Shown piece by piece: positions 53,246-63,657 of a stretch of DNA of 64,000 bases. The DNA is from Lacticaseibacillus paracasei subsp. paracasei (GTDB taxonomy: Bacteria; Bacillota; Bacilli; Lactobacillales; Lactobacillaceae), in assembly GCF_000829035.1 (NCBI RefSeq), contig NZ_AP012541.1:558001-622000 (forward strand). The letters run 5' to 3'. Both the position numbers and the translations under genes were made by a program. Within the stretch, counting starts at the first letter, position 1, and every line of letters starts with the position of its first letter. The notes beneath the pieces were generated by a model. The model was not told the origin of the DNA. It ran no database searches and saw nothing but the letters and a program-made list of their open reading frames with translations.

Positions 53246-54064
53246 CTAATTAAGTTGGCTAGTACCGTCTGCATAGTTGAGGGTCACACCAGGCTGAACG
53301 TTGAAGATGTAGACATTAAAATGAATCGTGTTGTCGCCGATACTTTGCGCACGCATCGCCACACCGCGTGGTAACAGTTCATCACCGCGAAAGATCGGGG
53401 TCACTTCATAACGAATAAAATGCTGGCGTGACTGTTTCAAATAATGTGCCATATCATCTTCATGGGCCTGCATCAACGGCGAATTTAACTGCCGCGTCCC
53501 AGTCATCAAATTTTTCGGATTATTATTTTCACCGGAAAGCTGAAAACCAATTAAATGGCTGCGGTTGTACAGCCATTCGCCATGCACTTTCTTGTTGTGC
53601 CACCCAGTTGGATTCCAAGTCAGCGGCTCGCGCTTGGCAGTTGGCATGATAGCTTGATTCAGTAAAGCATTGGCAGTACCAGCACGGTTGAGACTATCGA
53701 GATTGCTAAATGTTGTCCACGGGCCTTCATCAGTGGCAAGTTCTGCTTTCGTAAAACCAGGCTCGTTATTGTTGACGGTAATCTCGGCAGTGTTGTTGTA
53801 ATTGAGCTGCGCCAGTTGCGTGACCGGCTGGCGCGAGGTGCCATCCGTTGCCGGCACACTGTTGCTAACTGAACTTGATTGCGGCGGTGTCCCCAGCAGT
53901 GAAGTGTGTTGCTGCGTGTAGGTATAACCGCCGCTGGCTAAGCCAAACAACAGCAATGTCGTCGCCAACCGCCGATTCGCCCGCCGTTGCCGCTTTGTGC
54001 CTTTTCGCAGCAAAAGCAGCAGCATGCCAGCGAGAATGAGACTGAATGTGATGAGGTTATTCAT
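53246..54064 (-). CDS. membrane-tethered DNA/RNA non-specific endonuclease
   Basis: Protein of 272 aa. One N-terminal helix plus basic segment (about residues 1-35) and a second short hydrophobic stretch (38-52) anchor it; the catalytic beta-beta-alpha metal domain follows. The motif YNRSHLIGFQLSGENNNPKNLMTGTRQLNSP carries the active His and the metal-binding Asn, matching the EndA group with NRSH in place of DRGH. EndA-type nucleases process DNA during uptake or degrade extracellular nucleic acids. GGAGGC precedes the ATG. Confidence 0.87.
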   Translation of the reverse strand: MNNLITFSLILAGMLLLLLRKGTKRQRRANRRLATTLLLFGLASGGYTYTQQHTSLLGTPPQSSSVSNSVPATDGTSRQPVTQLAQLNYNNTAEITVNNNEPGFTKAELATDEGPWTTFSNLDSLNRAGTANALLNQAIMPTAKREPLTWNPTGWHNKKVHGEWLYNRSHLIGFQLSGENNNPKNLMTGTRQLNSPLMQAHEDDMAHYLKQSRQHFIRYEVTPIFRGDELLPRGVAMRAQSIGDNTIHFNVYIFNVQPGVTLNYADGTSQLN

Positions 54065-54310
54065 GTTGCCTCCAAATAGATTAGTTCCATATCAACCGGA
54101 AACTGGGATCGGATAACGCGGGTAAATTGTTCTGAATAGTCTGAGGATAGCATATTCTTCCACCATGTGAGCTGGCGTCTTTCAGTTCGCTTAATAACAA
54201 AATACGCCGATGCTGAACCGATTCCTTATTTTTATCAATTATCGTTGGCCCATAATGTCCTTCGCCAAGTGACTGACCATGTTAAGAATTCCAAAAGCCG
54301 AATAATGCAT
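54065..54310. other. intergenic region without recognised content
   Basis: Between the divergent endonuclease and ABC-F genes. No open frame, repeat or hairpin that I can support; promoters of both genes must lie here. Confidence 0.5.
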
Positions 54311-54339
54311 TTGTGAAACCCCCAAATATCTGCTAATAT
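54311..54339 (+). promoter_or_regulatory. promoter of ABC-F gene
   Basis: TTGTGA at 54311-54316 and TAATAT at 54334-54339 with a 17-base spacer. Confidence 0.55.
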
Positions 54340-54369
54340 ATGTAGAAATCTTTTAAGCGAGGTATAAAA

Positions 54370-56019
54370 TTGCTCACAGTAAACAATGTATCGATGACGT
54401 TCTCCGACCGTAAGCTATACGAAGACGTTAATTTGAAATTCACGCCCGGTAATTGCTATGGCATTATTGGCGCAAACGGCGCGGGAAAATCGACTTTTCT
54501 TAAAATCATCCAAGGTGAACTGACCCCAACGACCGGGACGGTTAGTTTGTCGCCGAATGAGCGGATGAGCAGTCTGCGTCAGGATCACTTTGCGTTCGAC
54601 AATCAAACGGTGATGAACACTGTTTTGCAAGGTTGGGAACGACTTTATCAGGTGATGACGGAAAAAGATGCTTTGTATGCTAAGCCAGACTTCTCTGAAG
54701 CTGACGGGAATAAGGCAGCCGAGCTGGAAGGCGAGTTTGCCGAAATGGACGGCTGGAACGCTGAAAGCGACGCGTCTCAGCTGTTGCGGTCACTGGGCAT
54801 TGCGGAAAGTGAGCACCAGAAACTCATGGCTGATCTGCCTGAAGGGGAGAAGGTCAAGGTGTTGCTCGCTCAAGCGTTGTTTGGCAAACCCGACGTTCTG
54901 CTGCTCGACGAACCAACCAACGGGCTTGATCCGCAAGCGATTAACTGGCTTGAGAACTTTTTAGCTGACTATGAACACACCGTTTTGGTTGTCTCTCATG
55001 ACCGGCATTTCCTGAATGCGGTCTGCACCATGATGTGTGATGTTGACTTCGGTAAGATCGAACTTTATGTCGGCAACTACGATTTCTGGAAGCAGAGTTC
55101 TGAACTGGCCTTGCAACTGCAAAGTCAGGCGAATGCTAAAAAAGAAGAGCAGATCAAGCAGCTTCAGGAATTCGTGGCGCGTTTTTCCGCCAACGCTTCA
55201 AAGTCAAAGCAAGCCACTTCACGTAAAAAGCAGCTTGAAAAAATTACGTTAGATGATATTCGGCCTAGCACACGGAAATATCCGTACATCAAGTTCGAAC
55301 CAGAACGCGAAATCGGTAACGATTTGTTACGGGTCGAGCATGTTTCCAAGACAATTGATGGTCATGAAGTACTGAAAAATGTCAGCTTCATTTTGCGGCC
55401 AGGTGACAAAACAGGGATCATCAGCCGCAATGACGTGACTGCCACTGTGCTGATGCAGCTGCTGGCAGGTGAGCTTAAACCTGACACCGGCACCATCACA
55501 TGGGGTGTCACCACCAGCCGTGCCGCTATGCCAAAAGACTTGAATCCTGAATTTGATCATGATGATCTGAACATTCTCGATTGGTTGCGGCAGTTTGCGC
55601 CACAAGACGAACAAGATAACACGTTCTTGCGTGGCTTCCTCGGTCGGATGCTCTTTTCTGGGGATGAAGTGCTCAAGCAACTGAATGTCTTGTCTGGTGG
55701 CGAAAAGGTCCGTTCGTACTTGGCTAAAATGATGCTAAGCAAGGCAAACGTCCTCATCATGGATGATCCAACCAACCATCTTGATCTGGAAAGCATCACC
55801 AGTTTGAACGATGCCTTGATCGACTTCAAAGGCTCATTAATCTTCACCAGTCATGACCATCAGTTCATTCAAACCATTGCTGATCATATTATCGAGGTTG
55901 GGCCACTCGGTGTTGTTGACCGTGCGGACACAAGCTATGATGAATTCACGCAACACGAAACCGCTCAGGCCCAGGTAGCCGATATTTATCCGGCTGATAA
56001 AAAGAAGTCAAAGGCGTAA
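54370..56019 (+). CDS. ABC-F protein, YkpA/YbiT-like
   Basis: Cytosolic translation-factor-type protein of 549 aa with two ATP-binding domains and a linker (about residues 240-310). NBD1 has Walker A GANGAGKST and Walker B LLLDEPTNGLD, but its signature reads LPEGEKVKV. NBD2 keeps the signature LSGGEKVRS, yet its Walker A is degenerate (SRNDVTATV, no GK[ST]) and Walker B reads IMDDPTNHLD with Asp for the catalytic Glu. One ATP site is therefore probably weak or inactive. The family resolves stalled or special translation states on the ribosome. TTG start at 54370 behind GCGAGGTA. Confidence 0.88.
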   Translation: MLTVNNVSMTFSDRKLYEDVNLKFTPGNCYGIIGANGAGKSTFLKIIQGELTPTTGTVSLSPNERMSSLRQDHFAFDNQTVMNTVLQGWERLYQVMTEKDALYAKPDFSEADGNKAAELEGEFAEMDGWNAESDASQLLRSLGIAESEHQKLMADLPEGEKVKVLLAQALFGKPDVLLLDEPTNGLDPQAINWLENFLADYEHTVLVVSHDRHFLNAVCTMMCDVDFGKIELYVGNYDFWKQSSELALQLQSQANAKKEEQIKQLQEFVARFSANASKSKQATSRKKQLEKITLDDIRPSTRKYPYIKFEPEREIGNDLLRVEHVSKTIDGHEVLKNVSFILRPGDKTGIISRNDVTATVLMQLLAGELKPDTGTITWGVTTSRAAMPKDLNPEFDHDDLNILDWLRQFAPQDEQDNTFLRGFLGRMLFSGDEVLKQLNVLSGGEKVRSYLAKMMLSKANVLIMDDPTNHLDLESITSLNDALIDFKGSLIFTSHDHQFIQTIADHIIEVGPLGVVDRADTSYDEFTQHETAQAQVADIYPADKKKSKA

Positions 56020-56071
56020 TTGCCGATATCACCTTGAGCGTTACAGCTTGTGACATCATACGCAGTTACTG

Positions 56072-56121
56072 TACAGGCGAACAATTTTCCGCAGTCAGGG
56101 AAATTGTTCGCCTGTTTGTTT
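56072..56121 (+). terminator. terminator of YkpA-like gene
   Basis: ACAGGCGAACAATTTTCC pairs with GGGAAATTGTTCGCCTGT and is followed by TTGTTTG. Confidence 0.82.
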
Positions 56122-56171
56122 GCTCATGGATAACTTATTGGAATTTATAAAAATCCCAGTGCCAAGGCAGA

Positions 56172-56247
56172 GCAATCGTAGGCCAGATGGGGTCGAAGCG
56201 CCGTCTCCGCTCTAGCTGCGCATCGCCAGCCCAGCTGGCCGGAGATT
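56172..56247 (+). repeat. degenerate family B repeat
   Basis: GCAATCgtaGGCCAGATGGG and CCAGCTGGCCggaGATT are the outer stem of the 58896-59037 copy, but one inner arm is lost and the other reduced to its 3' half (TCGAAGCGCCGTC). Confidence 0.65.
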
Positions 56248-56358
56248 CCGGTGTTTGCACGGTAGGGGACTCTTGCATAGAGCTTTTCTGCATTGTTTGG
56301 AATCTAGCACATCATAATTGTTTGAATTTTAGAATTCTTGCTCATCTCTACTTCAATT

Positions 56359-56387
56359 TTGTTTTTCAAACCCATCTGATAGATAAT
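56359..56387 (+). promoter_or_regulatory. candidate promoter of MutS-like gene
   Basis: TTGTTT and GATAAT separated by 17 bases, about 95 bases before the start codon. Confidence 0.4.
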
Positions 56388-56480
56388 ATCAGCATAAGTA
56401 ACCGACAAGATAAGTGTGTGTGACCCGCGCAAGTTGTTATTGAAAGTCTCACCAATCTGGTCACATCAGCTAAGAAAGCA

Positions 56481-58155
56481 GTGATCAATATGTCACAACC
56501 CATTACGATTCTTCTCAGCGTCACCGGCTTTATTGTTGCGATGATTGTCCTCAATGGTTTGTTAACCTGGCAGCGACAGCAAAAACTCAAGCGCCAATTG
56601 CTAGCTGACTGGGGCACTTTCCCTGAAAAACGGCCAAAAGGTGAGCGCTATTTAAAAGCCGCCTATCTTGATCATGAAGCCCAAGTTAATCACGATTGCC
56701 AAGTTGACGACCTGACTTGGCAGGATCTTGATATGTTAGACGTGTTTGAACAGCTGAACGTCACCCAAAGTAGTGTTGGCGCTGAACGGGTCTATGCACA
56801 ATTGCGGGCTTATGATTTAGGTAAACCAGCTGTTGACGAGGCGTTGATTGCCTTTTTTCAAGATCATCCTGACAGCCGATTGAAAGTGCAAATGGCGTTT
56901 GCCGGACTGGGCATCGAGCCGGCGAACAATAGCCAACTTTATCTACGGACAACCACCAAAAAAGCCTTGCCGAATGCATGGCGATTCAAAGTAATGGGCG
57001 GTTTTCCATTTATCGGTGTCTTGTTGACGCTATTGTGGCCGGCAATTGGGGTGACCTTGATGGTGGTCAGTTTGCTGGTCAACGTGTTCTACTACATTTT
57101 GAAACGTGAAGGCCTTGATGCCGAAATTACGCCTTGTCCGGACGATTATCACAGCAGAACGTCTCGCCAAAATTAGCCAACCGACTCAAGCAGCATTGCG
57201 ACAAGCAGTTAAACCAATGCGCGGCATCACGCGATTTGCGTTTGTCTTCCGGACCAAGACCGGCAGCATGGGCGACATTTTAACTGAGTATCTTAGCATT
57301 ATGTTCATGCTGAGCTTTATTGCCTACAACACAGTGCTCGATCGCTTAAGCAGCCACCATGCTGAGGCGCTAGCCCTGTGGCAACGGCTGGGCGATTTAG
57401 AGTTGGCCATTGCCATTGCTAATTTTCGCGCGGCGGAAGCGACTACAACGCAGCCAGTTTTTGCTAAAGGCGGCATGACCGCTACTGACTTAGCCCATCC
57501 CTTGTTGAAACATCCCGTTGCCAACCCAGTTGACTGGCAGAAAAATGCGTTGATCACCGGCGCCAATGCTTCCGGTAAGTCGACCTACGTCAAAAGTATT
57601 GCGATCAATGCCATTTTGGCACAAACGATCAATACCGTGACAGCGACAAGTTTCACGATGGAGCCGGGAGAGGTCATCACGGCTATGGCGGTGCGTGATG
57701 ATCTGAGTGAAGGCGATAGCTATTTTGTTGCAGAAATTAAAGCAATTCGGCGGCTGCTCAATGCCGTTGCTAAAAAGAAGCGCGTCTATGGTTTTATCGA
57801 CGAAATTTTAAAAGGGACGAACACCGTCGAACGAATTGCCGCTTCAGCGAGTGTCATTAATTGGCTAAAGCAATATCCGAGTCTGGTCGTGGTTGCGACA
57901 CACGATAACGAATTGACGGACATTATGGGCGATCAATGCGTCAACTGGCATTTTCAAGAGAAAGTGACGAAGGAGTATGGCGTTGTCTTTGACTATTTGC
58001 TCTATCAAGGCCCGGCCACTTCGCATAATGCCATAGCACTGTTGGCAACCATGGACTATCCAACGTCCTTAATTCACGATGCGCGGCAGTTGGCTGCGGA
58101 TTTTGAACGTAGCAAAGCATGGCCTAAGTTTGTTAAAGGAGGGATTCAAGCGTGA
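56481..58155 (+). pseudogene. frameshifted MutS-like membrane ATPase
   Basis: Two overlapping frames read as one protein of about 555 aa. Frame 1 (56481-57176) gives an N-terminal membrane helix, a cytosolic region with the DMLDVFEQLNVTQSSVGAERVYAQLR segment typical of MutS-like lactobacillus proteins, and two more helices, then runs into a stop. Frame 2 (from about 57115 to 58155) continues in phase +1 with TIITAERLAKISQ, then the ATPase part: Walker A GANASGKST, Walker B VYGFIDEILKGTN, VVVATHDNEL. The shift is near 57115-57140. The domain is of MutS/MutS2 type, but the membrane segments speak against a mismatch-repair role. It may be a true pseudogene, a sequencing error or a programmed shift. 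Confidence 0.8.
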
Positions 58156-58733
58156 CAGATGCAGATAAAATATTTGAGGCTATTCGTCAGAATCCCGATA
58201 ACGCTGACTTTACCGCCCAAGGATGGGATCCGCTATATCATATTGAACCTGAAGCAACGATCCTCATCGCCAGTCAGGCACCAGGACGAAAAGCACAAAC
58301 GACAAAAACATACTGGAATGATCCGAGTGGTGACCGCTTGCGAACTTGGATGGGCGTCACCAAGGATCAGTTTTATCACAGCGGTAAAATTGCAGTTTTG
58401 CCCTTAGATTTTTATTATCCCGGCAAAGGTAAGTCAGGTGACTTGCCACCGCGTAAAGATTTCGCGGCCAAGTGGCATCCTTCTTTGTTAGCCTTAATGC
58501 CAAAGATTCAACTTACAATTGTGATTGGCGCCTACGCCCAAAAATATTATTTAGGAAAGCATCGCGAAAAAACGCTGACTGCCACTGTCAAAAATTTCCG
58601 GGCGTATTTGCCTGACTATTTTCCGATCGTCCATCCTTCGCCTCTAAACTATGGGTGGGTTAACCGTAATCCATGGTTTATGACCGATGTGGTGCCGGCA
58701 TTACAGGCGCAGGTTGCAGACTTGATGAAGTAG
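58152..58733 (+). CDS. uracil-DNA glycosylase superfamily protein
   Basis: Protein of 193 aa with the UDG fold. Motif 1-like region IASQAPGRKAQTT and the C-terminal VHPSPLN motif are present. The central part LDFYYPGKGKSGDLPPRKDFAAKWHP is distinctive for the Firmicutes group annotated as UDG-family or YqfE-like. Base-excision activity is not proven. Starts at GTG 58152 overlapping the previous stop by four bases (GTGA) with AAAGGAGGG upstream, so it is coupled to the frameshifted MutS-like gene. Confidence 0.83.
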   Translation: MTDADKIFEAIRQNPDNADFTAQGWDPLYHIEPEATILIASQAPGRKAQTTKTYWNDPSGDRLRTWMGVTKDQFYHSGKIAVLPLDFYYPGKGKSGDLPPRKDFAAKWHPSLLALMPKIQLTIVIGAYAQKYYLGKHREKTLTATVKNFRAYLPDYFPIVHPSPLNYGWVNRNPWFMTDVVPALQAQVADLMK

Positions 58734-58895
58734 AATGAATTAATGTGACGCGCTCGCAGGAGTCTACACATACCGACCTTGAAAAAGTCAGGCCATCATT
58801 CACAGCCCTCAAATAAATGCGAACAGATTATCGCAAAAGGTTTTTGTCGTCCTAGATCTCGTGCATAACTTATCCGGATATAAGGATGAAGGCGG

Positions 58896-59037
58896 AGCAA
58901 TCGGAGGCCAGATGGGGCTCAGCCGTGCAAACAACACAGCGACCGGGTTTTGTCGCTGATGTTGTTAGGCGACTTCGAGACCCGTTTTTGGGCTCGAAGC
59001 GCCGTCACAGCGTTCCAGCCCCAGCTGGCCGGAGATT
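58896..59037 (+). repeat. family B three-armed repeat, copy 2
   Basis: Outer stem GCAATC-gga-GGCCAG-a-TGGGGCT with AGCCCCA-gCTGGCC-gga-GATTGC. Arm 1: AACAACA.CAGCGAC with GTCGCTG.TGTTGTT (58930-58966). Arm 2: CTTCGAG.CCC with GGG.CTCGAAG (58973-58999). The remaining 500-base gap (58734-59238) holds a GC-rich stretch and the glpF terminator, with no supported gene. Confidence 0.8.
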
Positions 59038-59151
59038 GCGGAGTTTGGCACGGCGGGGATTTGTTAGCCCAGCTCTTTTCTGGATTATTTAGGATTTGAC
59101 AAATCATAAGATCACTTACGTTTTGATTTTCAGGTGCTACTGTGTAGTCAC

Positions 59152-59199
59152 AAAAAGGCTGAGATCGCGGAAACGCTCCGCCGCGATCTCAGCTTTTTA
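59152..59199. terminator. bidirectional terminator after glpF
   Basis: AAAAAGGCTGAGATCGCGG pairs with CCGCGATCTCAGCTTTTT around a short loop. Confidence 0.85.
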
Positions 59200-59238
59200 A
59201 GTAGCCGTTTGCTTGAATAATTTAATGAGTGATTGAAC

Positions 59239-59946
59239 TTATGGTAATGTCACGAAAATGAGTGCGCCAACAACGCCGCCAGCTAAAGGACCGAGAACAG
59301 GTACCCACGAGTAACCCCAATCAGAGCCGCCTTTATGTGCAATCGGCAGGATGGCGTGCGCCAAGCGTGGGCCGAGATCCCGCGCCGGGTTAATTGCGTA
59401 ACCGGTTGTCCCCCCAAGTGACAATCCGATTGCAGTGATCAAGATACCAACGCCCATCGGAGCTAAACCTGCTGTCCATTTGCCTTGCGCAAAAGCTAAT
59501 AGGCCAAAAATCAAGACAGCAGTGCCGATGAATTCAGACAAGAAGTTAGCGGTATAGTTGCGAATGGCTGGGCCAGTCGCAAAAACGCCTAAGATGGTTG
59601 CTTGGTCATTGGTCTTCGTCCAATGTGGATAGTAATGCAGCCAGACAACGGCGGCTCCTAAGAAAGCACCAAGCATTTGGGCAGCGACAAACGGCAGCAC
59701 CCATGACCAAGAAAATTGACCGATGGCGGCAAAAGCAATGGTCACCGCCGGATTGAGATGGGCCGGGCCAAGGAAAGCGGCGGTATAAACGCCCATGGTG
59801 ACAGCCAGTCCCCAACCAAGGGTGATGGCAACCCAGCCAGCATCCTTTGCTTTTGATTGGTTGAGTGACACGCCAGCCACCACGCCGTCACCAAGGAGAA
59901 TCAGGATGAAGGTGCCGATAAATTCACCTAATGTTTGTGTCCACAT
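59239..59946 (-). CDS. glpF: glycerol uptake facilitator
   Basis: Aquaglyceroporin of 235 aa with six helices. Both NPA boxes are present: HLNPAVTIAF and YAINPARDLGPR, the second followed by Asp, a mark of glycerol-conducting channels. GAAAGAGG precedes the ATG. Third gene of glpK-glpO-glpF, 15 bases after glpO. Glycerol enters here and is phosphorylated by GlpK. Confidence 0.93.
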   Translation of the reverse strand: MWTQTLGEFIGTFILILLGDGVVAGVSLNQSKAKDAGWVAITLGWGLAVTMGVYTAAFLGPAHLNPAVTIAFAAIGQFSWSWVLPFVAAQMLGAFLGAAVVWLHYYPHWTKTNDQATILGVFATGPAIRNYTANFLSEFIGTAVLIFGLLAFAQGKWTAGLAPMGVGILITAIGLSLGGTTGYAINPARDLGPRLAHAILPIAHKGGSDWGYSWVPVLGPLAGGVVGALIFVTLP

Positions 59947-59960
59947 GTTGATTCCTCTTT

Positions 59961-61823
59961 CTATTCAGGATGAACCGGTGCTGGTGCCGTTTTTAGATAG
60001 GCCAGTTGACTGTCGGCAATGGCAGCATTCAAGGCGGCCAGTTGTTGGGCTTTCACCGAGTCGTCCCATCCCAGTGTTTGCGCCATTTCGTCAACAACCG
60101 GCTGTTTCAACTCAGCCAGTGTTTCAGCGTGGAAAAGTAGGGCATTGGTTCGGCGCAAGAGATAATCAACCGGTGTGAGCGTCATTTCTTCATTGAGTGA
60201 ATAACGCAGACTCATGGTTTCCTTCAGACTTAATCCTGGCGCAGGGCCATCGACAGCGTAAGTGAGCACTCGGCTGGTATTGGAACCGAAGCGGTTAGCC
60301 AGATCTTGGGCTTCTTTTTCCGATAAACCAGCATCAACGCCAATCCGAATGTAGAAGGCCATGGTTTCTTCAACATTGGTCGGATCAAAATGTCCGCCGG
60401 AAACTTGCAGCTTTTTGGAATCGACTGCTGGCGCGTCAACGTTGAAACGGTCGACCAGAATACGGCGAATCAGTGCGAGGGCACCAGCGGCCATTTTCCG
60501 ATAGTCCGTAATTTTACCGCCGGAAAGGGTGATGAGCCCGTCTGTCGCCTGGTCAAGCGAACTGCCGCGAGAAACTTGGGATGGGCTTAATCCGGCTTCG
60601 GCGTGTGCTGTTTCCAGTTTGGAAATAGCACGTTCAACATCGGCGCGGGTCGCCTGATCGTCTTCATAAGCGTTCACAACCTCGATCAAGGCCGCAAATG
60701 AATCGTCTGAAACCTTGCCGCTGTTAGCACCGCCGCCGTTATAATCGGAACTGCCGTTGTCGTTGATCAGTGGTCGCAACCCAGCCCAACTAGCTTCAAT
60801 ATCGTCGATCGTCATATGGCTTTCGGGGAAGCGTTTATTGACGACTTTCAGCAGATAATCGACATCTTCTTGCTCAACGCGGGGATGTTCATAATCGCCG
60901 GTATAATCTGTATCAGTGGTACCAAAATACGTTTTGCCTTCTCGCGGAACCACGAAGAACATCCGACCATCGTTTAAGCCAGTATCCATGTAAGTTGGTT
61001 GCGGAACTGGCAAGCGAGAACCGTCAACGACTAGATGAACACCTTTGGTTGGCCGCAAAGTTGGCGCGTGTTTTTCGTGATCGTCAAGTGCATTGAACTT
61101 ATCAGCCCATGGAGCCCATGGACCGGTTGTGTTGATGACCAGTTTGGCATGGATATCGAATTCAGTGTCGTCCAACAAGTCTTTAACATGCAGCCCAACC
61201 ACTTGACCAGCGTCATTGTGCAGCATGCCGACCGCTTTAACATGACTGGCCATCAAGCAGCCAAGTTCGTCAGCTTCTTTGATGTTTTCGATCACAAGGC
61301 GCGCATCGTTGTTGACGAAATCGAGATAAACGCCACCGCCTTGCAGGTTATCAGCGGACAATTGTGGTTCACGTTGAAGGACTTCATCTTTTGTCACGGT
61401 ATAATTGGCGTACTGAGAACCTTCAACACCAGCCAATCGATCATAGAGATCCATGGCAATTTTGACGCTGAACATGTCAAACGTACTGCCGGATTCTTGA
61501 TAAATTGGCAACAGCATTGGGAATGGCCGCGGGATATGCGGCGCGATCCCTTGCACGACGGCGCGTTCCTTAACAGTGTCAGCGACAACGCCAACATCAA
61601 AAGATTTAAGATAGCGAATACCGCCGTGTACCAATTTGGTCGAACGCGAACTGGTGCCTTCCGCAAAGTCCTGCATCTCAATCAAACCGGTTTTGATCCC
61701 GCTGGCAGCTGCTTGAATCGCCACCCCAGCGCCGGTAATGCCGCCACCGACGATGAGCAAGTCGAGCTCGGTATGCTTTAACTGATGAATCGTTTGTTTG
61801 CGCGTTTCGTTGGAAAATACCAT
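59961..61823 (-). CDS. glpO: alpha-glycerophosphate oxidase / G3P dehydrogenase
   Basis: FAD enzyme of 620 aa oxidising glycerol-3-phosphate to dihydroxyacetone phosphate. The FAD fold LIVGGGITGAGVAIQAAASG starts at about residue 23; TSSRSTKLVHGGIRYL and TDTDYTGDYEHP are family segments. About 50 extra residues at 355-400 (SFAALIEVVNAYEDDQATRA region) are typical of the oxygen-using GlpO of lactic acid bacteria, which makes H2O2, rather than GlpD. The ATG at 61823 follows GAAGGAGA. Middle gene of the glp operon. Confidence 0.9.
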   Translation of the reverse strand: MVFSNETRKQTIHQLKHTELDLLIVGGGITGAGVAIQAAASGIKTGLIEMQDFAEGTSSRSTKLVHGGIRYLKSFDVGVVADTVKERAVVQGIAPHIPRPFPMLLPIYQESGSTFDMFSVKIAMDLYDRLAGVEGSQYANYTVTKDEVLQREPQLSADNLQGGGVYLDFVNNDARLVIENIKEADELGCLMASHVKAVGMLHNDAGQVVGLHVKDLLDDTEFDIHAKLVINTTGPWAPWADKFNALDDHEKHAPTLRPTKGVHLVVDGSRLPVPQPTYMDTGLNDGRMFFVVPREGKTYFGTTDTDYTGDYEHPRVEQEDVDYLLKVVNKRFPESHMTIDDIEASWAGLRPLINDNGSSDYNGGGANSGKVSDDSFAALIEVVNAYEDDQATRADVERAISKLETAHAEAGLSPSQVSRGSSLDQATDGLITLSGGKITDYRKMAAGALALIRRILVDRFNVDAPAVDSKKLQVSGGHFDPTNVEETMAFYIRIGVDAGLSEKEAQDLANRFGSNTSRVLTYAVDGPAPGLSLKETMSLRYSLNEEMTLTPVDYLLRRTNALLFHAETLAELKQPVVDEMAQTLGWDDSVKAQQLAALNAAIADSQLAYLKTAPAPVHPE

Positions 61824-61878
61824 TTTGTTCTCCTTCATTACGGATCGAGTCAGTCTCGATCATTTTTTGGTTGACAGA

Positions 61879-63402
<1,524 letters not shown>

Positions 63403-63432
63403 CTACCCCCTGTGAAATAATATTGTACACAA

Positions 63433-63446
63433 TGAAAACGTTTCCA
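63433..63446 (-). promoter_or_regulatory. cre site at glp promoter
   Basis: TGAAAACGTTTCCA agrees with the CcpA site consensus almost perfectly. On the minus strand it overlaps the -35/spacer of a promoter whose -10 TACAAT is at about 63424-63429, so catabolite repression of glpKOF is expected. Confidence 0.75.
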
Positions 63447-63591
63447 GAAACAGTTATACCGTACCTCGTGCCATTCTGCCAACTTTAAACTTATGTGTAT
63501 CATTAGTTATTTTAAAAAGTTAAAAAACCGATCAAAATTCTGTAAATGAGATGGAAATGGAGGTTGTGCTGCAAATGAGATATCTTGAATA

Positions 63592-63634
63592 AAAAAACGC
63601 GTGGCCGATGAACGTTTTCATCAGCCGCGCGTAT
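63592..63634 (-). terminator. terminator of glycosyltransferase gene
   Basis: On the minus strand ACGCGCGGCTGATGA pairs with TCATCGGCCACGCGT and is followed by TTTTTT. Confidence 0.8.
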
Positions 63635-63657
63635 TTTGCTTAGGATCATCTGACCTG

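Noticed and set aside
61035..61781. Long plus-strand frame (248 codons) inside glpO
   Set aside because: It is the antisense shadow of a well-supported gene with all GlpO motifs; it has no ribosome binding site and no recognisable family.
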